Part shown: in pieces, positions 56,285 through 64,000 of the stretch | Layout: each line of letters opens with the position of its first letter | Numbering within the stretch: the stretch's first letter is position 1 | DNA from: Clitopilus passeckerianus | Lineage: Eukaryota; Basidiomycota; Agaricomycetes; Agaricales; Entolomataceae | Direction: 5' to 3' | Length of the DNA: 64,000 bases | Assembly: GCA_944990035.1 (NCBI GenBank) | Contig: CALYLX010000008.1 | Location: 496,001-560,000, forward strand | Made by a program: the position numbers and the translations under genes | The notes under the pieces: generated by a model | The model's input: only the letters and a program-made list of their open reading frames with translations | Told to the model about the DNA's origin: nothing | Database searches by the model: none

Positions 56285-59200
56285 TCAATGGTGGATTCCA
56301 TTGCTCCCGTTTGCTGTGACCTTGATCCCATTTGTCGCCGACCCATTAGCTTTCTTAACCCCATTGGTACCTTTGGAAACCTCCTGGTTGGCGTTGCTGA
56401 TATCAGCGCGAGTGAGACGACCAAGGTCATCGTAGAGTGCCGTGTGCAGGTAGGTGACCCGGATGATATTGATATAATCCCGTGCACGTTTGGCACCGAC
56501 ATGTGGAGTGAGTTGCTTGACCAAGTACTCGAACCCATCGTCGGTGGCCTTGCGTTCGAATTTGGTCAATTCAAGCAGAGCAGCTTCACGAGCCTTCTCT
56601 GTATCTGTACCAGACTTTGGTCCTGTGAATTCGGAGAACATGATGGAGTTGAGATTGACTTCGTTGAAGTCGCGGGAGATACTGTGAAGATCGTTGGCGA
56701 GCCTTGAGAATGTACCGAAGTGCATGACGCAGTCGTTGAACAAGTACTTCAGGACTGGGGAGGGGAAAACGTCCACCAAATCGCGAGAGCCTCGTTCTTC
56801 ATTGATCTGATGACCAAGAAGACAAAGGGCGAAGACGAGGGCGATGGTCCCGGCGACGTTGTCAGCGCCAACGACATGTGTCCAGCGATAGTGAGAGGTT
56901 CCGATGCGCTCCTTGTCGAGTCCACGTTCACGAAGGAGAATGTTTTCTTCGCACTGACCAATACCTGCCAGGAAATAGTGCTCGATTTCGGAGCGGAGGA
57001 GAGCCTTATCGTTATCGCTGGCGAGCTGTGCACGGGGATGGTTCAACAGGGAATAGGCAAAGCGCTCAATGACCTCGATGTGCGTAGGCATCCGGTCATC
57101 CGGGACCTCGCTGAGGGTCGAGAACGACTTCGGATCCGCGAACAGGTCGCGGATCTTCTTCTTGAGGTCGTTCAAGTCGTCATTGGTGGCCTTGATGAGG
57201 GTCATATCGAGGTAGTCGTCGGTGTTGTAAAGACCGCGGATGAGAACGAGCACGTCCAGCATCCCTTGTGAACTGATAGGAGTGCCTTCCAAGCTGCTCG
57301 GAGCGATGGTCATGTATGGCAAGAACTCGAACCATTTGCCCGCCGCTCCCTTCTCTACCTTGGCGAACGTGGACGATGGGACACGGTTGAGCTCGGGGCC
57401 CATGAGAGTGGCCTCAATGCCCCACGTAAGCTTGCGCCATTCGGGAGCAGGCTTGAACATGTCAAGACGCCCGAAGAACTTAGAGAGTTCCTTTGGCAAG
57501 GTTTGCGAGATAGTAGGAAGAGTGCTGATGGAAGATGGATCGAAGCGGGGGATGGGTACGTTGAGAGCAGAAACGAGGTAGGCATCGCGGAATGACTCGA
57601 CGCTATATGTAACCTTGTCAATCCAGACACGGTCCTCCGGTTTGGCAGCAGGGCGGGCGTAGAAGATGGAGGTGAGGTATGCCTTCGCGGATTCAATGAC
57701 TTTGTACAGGTGGTCGCGGATGAGGTCGCAAGTGGGAAGAGAAGCGACGTTGGCGAGTGTAATGAGAGCGTATGAGGTTTCTTCAGCGCATCCCCAAGAG
57801 CCATCGGGCTTCTGGCTCTGGAGAATACGACTGATCATTGTGAAGCAGGCGATGGACACCCTGGACAGAAGCTCCTCAGATATGGATTTAAGGTTGCCCT
57901 TTCCGTGCTCGAAAAGGAGACGGACAAGCGCCTGTGAAGACAGCATAGAGGAGTACCATTCTGATACATTCTGAAAGGATAGTTTAGTTGACAGCAAGAT
58001 CAATTGATAAGGTATGGCTTACCCATTTGTCTTTGACGACACCTGCTGATGTCCACCAGACATCGGCGACGTAGGTGGCGATCTTGACGATTTGGGATTC
58101 GTACATGTTGACATCAGGGGCGTGGAGGAGCGACATAAGGCAGTTGGAGTTGACGGTCACGCTTGCGTTCCTTTCGAAAGAGTAGCAACGGAAGTAGGTA
58201 GGTGCCTCAAACTCTGTGACGAATTCGTCATGGGCATATGGGTGGTTGAGAACTTGCAAGAGCATCAGGGTCTTCGAGCTCATGTCAGCGTCGTGAGTGG
58301 TGCCGGGAACTATACAGGTCATCATCAGCCATGATACATCAAAATGCTCAAAGAAGGACTGACCGAAGCCTAAGACACCTTTTCCTGCCACAAGGAATTC
58401 ACGTAGTTTGAGGGCAATGCGATCCAAGCATTCCGGATCCATTTGTGCAAACTCCAGGTTGTTGTCATAAAGGGAGCTGAGCGACTGGAAGCAAGGTAGT
58501 TAGCACTGAGTTAGTAAATCAACAATGAGAGAACATACCCATACGATCTCGAAGAAGGTCATCGGCCAGAGGTTAGGAACAACATCTCGGCCATGGGGTG
58601 CGTAGACCTCGATAACGTGGCGAAGGTAATCCTCCGCTCGGTCATCCCACTTGGTGGCCTTCATGAGGTATGCAGCGGTGGTAGATGGCGTAGCCATGAA
58701 GTTACCATCACGTAGGAGATGAGGCATGCGATCGAAGTCGCAGACACCAACGAATGCCTCCATGCAGTGAAGCAAGGAGCTGTTCTTGGCGTAGATAGCC
58801 TCCCAGTTAAGCTTCGCCAGTTTTCCGGCGTACATGTTGTACAGAAGGTCATGATGGGGGAAGCTGAAGGATACGCCAAAGGCATCGAGTTGTTTGAGGA
58901 GGCAGGGTACGATCATCTCGTACGCGACACGCTCAGTCTCCATGATGTCCCAGCGCTTTAGGGCATCGTCGAGATAATTTTGAGCGGCTCTGGCACGGGC
59001 AGGTATGTCGGGTTTTGAGGCGTTGCTCTCGTGCATCTTGAGAGCGACAAGGCAGGCCAGAGTGTTGACGATGGAGTCGATGAGTGACCCATCCCCTGAC
59101 CAACTGCCGTCGGCCTCCTGGTGCTCGTAGATGTAGGTGAAGGTCTCCGGGAAGACGAAGACTTGCTTGCCGTCGATCTCACGGGAGACCATGGCTACCC

Positions 59201-59324
59201 AAGCAGTGTCGTAGATAGTCGGATTCGCGGTGCCAATACCCCTAGAACCTGGCGTATTGAGCGCAGACTCGAGAGTCTGCATGAGGGTTCGGGCGCGTGC
59301 ATGAAGATCTTCGGATAGACCCAT
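56285..59324 (-). CDS. ple3: Bifunctional diterpene cyclase, premutilin synthase (Ple3 / Pl-cyc)
   Basis: Four exons (59324-58539, 58484-58364, 58309-58023, 57970-56285) give 959 residues. Start MGLSEDLHARARTLMQ. The class II half has PTIYDTAWVAMV and QEADGSW near the N-terminus and a modified acid motif D309-A-D311-M where plant and gibberellin-type cyclases have DxDD. The class I half has D649-D-Y-L-D653 (DDxxD) and a later NDLHSISRDFNE (NSE/DTE-like) metal site. QKPDGSWG repeats the alpha-barrel motif. The tail is low-complexity (NGxxxANGS). The enzyme protonates GGPP at the class II site, then ionises the bicyclic diphosphate at the class I site and folds the tricyclic 5-6-8 mutilin skeleton. 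Residues D311 and D649 are the ones reported essential in Pl-cyc, as I recall. Divergent from ggs. Confidence 0.95.
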
Positions 59325-60274
59325 AGTGAAGGTGAGAGCGCAGCGAAGTAGAGGGAGTCTGGGTTGGAAAAGTGGTGAGTCTGGGTTCAAGTACTGGAAC
59401 GAAGACGGGATCTTACTTTTAAGCAGTCTCTGGACTTTGCATATTGGGTAAAAGCTCCAGTCAACCAAACCACAAGTTGTTTGGTTGAAGCTGACGTCTT
59501 GCGGTCATATCACCCGACTGGTTTGGCTCAGAGTTCAAGCTCGTTATCCGTGAAACAAGTGTCCACTCGAAGGAGTTGGACAGGTTCTAGATGCGTACCA
59601 ACATGGTCGCACCAATAATGGTTGAGCCGATATCAGAACTGACAGAAAATCCCGCAGGCATGTCAAGATTCCGATGCTCCACCATTATCAGAACCCGGCT
59701 ATGTCAATTGTGCGACGCTTTATGGCCAAGATTGGGCCAAGAACTAAGGTTCCAACGAGGAGGTGTCACTGGAAGTCCAGGAAAGGCAAACGAACCCGTT
59801 CGAGAAGATTTACGCTTGCAGAAGAACCAGCTGACTAAGCCCATCACTCTTAATTTTGGCGTGCTGTGTACTCGGGGCAACCACTTTCAAGTGCAAACCA
59901 TCTACCGTCTTCACCGGCGGCCTATCTCTCAAGAAATCTAAGATTTGGAGATAATAAGTACAAGATTCGGGCTAAGCGATTTCTGACGACCTGGCTTAGC
60001 TCCGTGGTTCCTGGATCTTCTTTGCCTATTCCATTTTGCATCCGGACATTCGCCATGTCCTCCCGATTCTGTCAGAGCTTGGCCCCGCTCATGACCCCTC
60101 AAACACAAGGGTCTTGCGAATTGGGGCATTCTGACTACATCTGTCAACTCGATACCTTTCTAGGCTATACGCTGTTGGAACTCAGAGGATATTTCTTATT
60201 TATCTATTCGCTGAGCCGAAGTGTACCAATTAGCATTGCCCACTCCTTCCGATTTACCTCCCTGAATCCATACG
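59325..60274. promoter_or_regulatory. Bidirectional promoter region of ple3 and ple4
   Basis: 950 bp between the divergent starts of cyclase and GGPP synthase, the first two pathway steps. I see no coding sequence; overlapping frames (59591-60288) lack domains. A shared control region is likely but no specific binding site can be named. Confidence 0.55.
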
Positions 60275-61564
60275 ATGAGAATACCTAACGTCTTTCTCTC
60301 TTACCTGCGACAAGTCGCCGTCGACGCCACTCTGTCATCTTGCTCTGGAGTGAAGTCACGAAAGCCGGTCATTGCCTATGGCTTTGACGACTCGCAAGAC
60401 TCTCGCGTCGATGTAAGCACCTTCTTCTTTATCATTTCAACTTTGGCTCAACGGCTTGGTAAAAATCTAGGAGAATGACGAAAAAATATTGGAGCCCTTT
60501 GGCTACTATCGTCATCTTCTGAAAGGCAAGAGCGCCAGGACGGTGTTGATGCACTGCTTCAACGCGTTCCTTGGACTGCCCGAAGATTGGGTCATTGGCG
60601 TAACAAAGGCCATTGAAGACCTTCATAATGCATCCCTACTGTGAGCATCATGTCTACACTATTATTATTTTTCGTTCGGTCTCTGACATCCAACTGGCAG
60701 AATTGATGACATCGAAGACGAGTCTGCCCTCCGTCGTGGTTCACCAGCTGCCCACATGAAGTACGGGATTGCGCTCACCATGAACGCGGGGAATCTTGTC
60801 TACTTCACGGTCCTTCAAGACGTCTATGACCTTGGCATGAAGACAGGTGGCACACAGGTTGCCAACGCAATGGCTCGCATCTACACTGAAGAGATGATTG
60901 AGCTCCATCGCGGTCAGGGCATCGAAATCTGGTGGCGTGACCAGCGGTCCCCTCCCTCCGTCGATCAATACATTCACATGCTCGAGCAGAGTGAGTTTTT
61001 CCACTAACTACTGTCATTCACGGACATATCCTGACTATTCCCTCACCAGAAACCGGCGGCCTGCTCAGGCTTGGCGTACGGCTCTTGCAATGCCATCCCG
61101 GTGTCAATAGCAGGGCCGACCTCTCCGACATTGCGCTCCGTATTGGTGTCTACTACCAACTTCGCGACGACTACATCAACCTCATGTCCACAAGCTACCA
61201 CGACGAGCGTGGATTTGCTGAGGACATTACCGAAGGAAAGTATACCTTCCCGATGTTGCACTCTCTCAAGAGGTCACCCGACTCTGGACTGCGTGGTATG
61301 TGTCCTGCAGTCGCCTGGTTTCAATAATGAACTGACAGCCCCGGATCTCCTTTAGAAATCTTGGACCTTAAGCCGGCCGACATCGCCCTGAAAAAGAAAG
61401 CTATCGCTATCATGCAAGAGACAGGATCGCTTGTTGCAACCCGGAACCTTCTCGGTGCAGTCAGGAATGATCTCAGTGGATTGGTTGCTGAACAGCGTGG
61501 AGACGACTACGCTATGAGCGCGGGTCTTGAACGATTCTTGGAAAAGTTGTACATCGCAGAGTAG
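60275..61564 (+). CDS. ple4: Geranylgeranyl diphosphate synthase (Ple4 / Pl-ggs)
   Basis: Five exons (60275-60412, 60471-60640, 60701-60990, 61050-61295, 61356-61564) give 350 residues. Start MRIPNVFLSYLRQ. The first Asp-rich motif is formed across a splice site: LL-IDDIEDESALRRG (DDxxD). GKSARTVLMHCFNAFLG precedes it, with PAAHMKYGIA and IYTEEMIELHRGQGIEIWWRD between the motifs. The second motif is YYQLRDDYINL (DDxxN). Then SYHDERGFAEDITEGKYTFP. All are signatures of fungal trans-prenyltransferases making the C20 precursor from FPP and IPP. As a second, cluster-dedicated copy it would raise GGPP supply for pleuromutilin. Confidence 0.96.
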
Positions 61565-61978
61565 ATAAGAATCTCAATAGAATTCGTCCATGAATAGAAC
61601 AATATTCAAATTCAATTCATCTGAAGGCTCCTCGCAATTGAATCCAAATTTAAAATTAAATACTCGATTTTTCCAGATGTTATTGAAACCAAAACATCTC
61701 GACGTCACAGGTTCGCCAGAGCCTCGGTAAGGGGAGTTTGAGGGTATGATTGCATATGTTGATCCACCTTCGAGTGGTGCCCCTCGACAGACAATCATCC
61801 TTCCTTTATCTCCTTTCAGCAGACCCAGCCTAAACCGGGGTAGCTGTTGACAACTGCAAGTTCAGCGTGGAAGTTCTTGACGATGGCATTATCTCACATC
61901 ACGGGAAACAAGACGTTGAGAACTGAACATTTATACATTACGAAACTCTCTATCGCCGAATAATATGGTGTTAGAAGA
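61565..61978. other. Convergent 3' spacer between ple4 and ple5
   Basis: About 0.4 kb between facing stop codons; no gene seen. Confidence 0.4.
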
Positions 61979-64000
61979 CTATAACGCAGCGAACGCTTCC
62001 TTAATCAAGTCTTCCTTCATCTTATCTCGAGGTTCAATTTTGCATGCGAACGGAAGTGGAAGAGTCTCAAGAGAAACCTGTCAGAATAAAGTGATCGTTA
62101 GCCTCGGCAGCCGTATGTTGGGAAAATGATAAGCGACTATACGCACCGACTTGTCGTAACAGTCCTCCATGTTCATATTCTTCACAGTGTCCTTGTTTGA
62201 AGAATCTGGGTAAAAATTGAATGCCCAACAGAGCCTCATGATGAAGAGACCCTGTTCCAGTTCATATCAGCAAATTTCCTCGACCCGGAAGAACAGCTAA
62301 CATACAGTTGATCTTTTCGCGAGCTTATCGCCTGGGCAGACTCTCTGAACAGACAGTAAATGATGAGGTACCGAGTGAAGGATAGGATGAGACTCACACG
62401 TCCAGCACCGAAAAGGAAATCGGGATTGACGTCTTCAGATAAGCCTGGCTTCGTGCCGTTTGGCGACAAGAAATAGCGTTCAGGCTTGAAGGCCTCAGGT
62501 TCGTCGAAGAGCTCTGGAGGTTAGTGTCGTCAGAAACACGCAGTTAATCGAGTTGCGATCAGGGACTTACCGGGGTCGTGGCCCATTCCCCCTAGAGATT
62601 GGTGAGTTCGACGCTGATAAATGTGAGAGATAATCAACTCACAGATGTTCATGAAGATCATACTTCCCTCTGGTAGTACGTAACCGCCATACTAGAAAGC
62701 CCGTCAGTGTCCGCAAATCACGATAAGATACCACGTTCGTGAACTCACAGACAAGCTCTCCCGCGAGACGTGGGGAAGGGCTACAGGGCCGACTGGCCGA
62801 ATCCGAAGGACCTAAGCCACGCGTTTGAGAACAATGGAACTGACAGATGCCTTTCCGTGTGACTCACCTCCTGTAGGAACGCCTTGAGATAAGGCAACCG
62901 CTCTAAATCATTGAAGCACGGCATGGTTTCGGTCCCCAAAACATTATCCAGCTCGTCCTGTATCTTGCGCTGGCAGTCCGGGTGGGCGATAAGAGCAAGA
63001 ATACACGATTCGATGTACGATATCGTGGTCTTCGCGCCGGCATCCAAGAAGCCACCGCTAAGGTTTCTGGAAACGATTGTCAGATCCTCCCTCAGCGTAT
63101 CTGGAGAGGATTTACGTACGATAACTCAATCCAGCTACGACCATCCGGGTGGTCAATCACGGACTCTGCAAAACATCCGGTCCTGACACCGGAATCCATC
63201 GCCTTCTTGGCACCGTCCAAGAGAGAATTGTAGACACCATTACGAAAATCCTTGAATTCGTCCACAATAGTCTTCCAGCCGGCCCCGGGGAAACCGCGAG
63301 GAATGTAGTCTAAGAAGGGGAAAGCGTCGACCGCTGCACCATTGTGAGCGATTTGACCAATTCTGGTGGCAGCTTCGTATGCATTCTCGATAATTGTGCC
63401 ATAGTAACTCTCGCAGCGTGGCTGGCCATACACAATGTGTAGGAGCAGCGACATCATAGCGCGCCTAATATGGATCGGCCGATTCTATCGTTGGTTCGTC
63501 AGTTAAGGACATCACTAACCAGAAGATTCGTCGAACTGACAGGAGCGTCCATCAATAGATCGCGCATGAGGTTCACAGATTCCTCTTCTTGTCGCGCTAT
63601 GTAGCCACTCAAGGCACTTGGCGTTAGGTAATTGTGGATACCTTTGCGACCAGTCTTCCATACAGAAGTGTCTGAAAAAATGCGTTATCAGGAAGTGTTT
63701 AACGGTGTAGAGAAATGACATACCCATGCTTTCCACCGTGAGATTCAAGCCTTCAGTATACCGGGCAATCATGGGCGAAAATGGCCGGTCTGAGACATCC
63801 TCAAGTCAATTCCGGTACGATTGGGCTGAACTGGAAGAAACCAACCTCCTGTGATATTACCCTGCTTGTCAAGAATAGTCCGAACAGCCTTTGGACTGTT
63901 CAAAACAATCACAGTGCGATTCATCAATTTGAGCTAGAAACCATGAGAAGTTTATTATTTCTATCGTTCTGCACGACTCACAGAGTACACTTCGCCATAC
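61979..64000 (-). CDS. ple5: Cytochrome P450 of pleuromutilin cluster (Ple5 / Pl-p450-1), 5' end cut by window
   Basis: Partial: the N-terminus lies beyond the right edge; the visible part begins YGEVYS. Many short exons. Landmarks: LKLMNRTVIVLNSPKAVRTIL, C-helix WKTGRK, RRAMMSLLLHIVYG, an I-helix region GGFLDAGAKTTISYIES (AGAKT in place of AG-D/E-T), K-helix EVLR, FKPERYF, haem loop FGAGRRVCPGDKLAKRS (split by an intron after FGAGR), end KEAFAAL. It is unlike Ple1 and the array, so a different P450 family. By synteny it is the first of two core-hydroxylating P450s, which I recall as acting at C-11 (Pl-p450-1) and C-3 (Pl-p450-2). The exact position is not readable from sequence. Confidence 0.85.

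Noticed and set aside
56288..57271. Long plus-strand frames (139 and 183 codons)
   Set aside because: They lie antisense to the cyclase coding exon and reflect its codon bias.
59591..60288. Two plus-strand frames in the ple3/ple4 interval
   Set aside because: No motifs; the interval is best explained as a divergent promoter.

Overview
The window is gene-dense euchromatin from an Agaricomycete fungus (mushroom). The evidence is short 45-65 bp GT-AG introns, lineage-specific F-box paralogues, cerato-platanins, a tandem cytochrome P450 array and a fungal tRNA-Ile(AAU). The right-hand 12 kb points to a Clitopilus species (Entolomataceae). The genes there, in order, are a P450, a wax-synthase-like acyltransferase, a 959-residue bifunctional diterpene cyclase, a 350-residue GGPP synthase and a second P450 cut by the window edge. 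This order, the strands, the exon-derived lengths (377, 959 and 350 aa) and the catalytic residue numbers (D311, D649) agree with what I remember of the pleuromutilin antibiotic cluster of Clitopilus passeckerianus/pseudopinsitus (ple1-ple5; Pl-p450-3, -atf, -cyc, -ggs, -p450-1). The last two genes of that cluster (ple6 P450, ple7 SDR) should lie just beyond the right edge.

Layout. 1-2.2 kb: mostly non-coding, with a diverged tandem repeat of about 250 bp. 2.2-6.2 kb: two paralogous F-box genes. 6.4-7.3 kb: an eEF1B-gamma-class GST. 8.5-9.4 kb: a Ser/Pro-rich unknown protein, then tRNA-Ile. 10.6-12.7 kb: a TPR-DnaJ co-chaperone (DNAJC7 type). 12.9-25.1 kb: five tandem P450 genes on the minus strand, one a clear pseudogene. 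25.7-27.8 kb: a DUF4139-type protein. 29.1-31.8 kb: two tandem UbiA-superfamily membrane prenyltransferase/terpene-cyclase-like genes. 32.0-34.5 kb: an F-box/WD40 SCF adaptor. 34.9-42.8 kb: four tandem F-box-like/LRR paralogues, two of them broken. 43.4-44.6 kb: a mitochondrial pyrimidine-nucleotide carrier, divergent from the Pol III subunit RPC8 (45.0-45.9 kb). 46.8-48.8 kb: duplicated cerato-platanins. 49.2-50.6 kb: another F-box gene. 51.7-64 kb: the pleuromutilin cluster.

How the genes work together. GGPP synthase (Ple4) supplies GGPP. The class II/class I cyclase (Ple3) folds it to premutilin. Ple5 (here) and Ple6 plus Ple7 (outside) oxidise the core to mutilin. Ple2 acetylates the C-14 hydroxyl, and Ple1 hydroxylates the acetyl group to give pleuromutilin. 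Ple1 strongly resembles the five-P450 array 27-39 kb to its left in N-terminal motif, splice pattern and C-terminal tail, so it may come from that local expansion. The P450 array, together with the UbiA pair, is the best candidate here for an undescribed terpenoid locus. Many genes show birth-and-death evolution: tandem duplicates that carry their promoters, frameshifts, a premature stop and an internal deletion.
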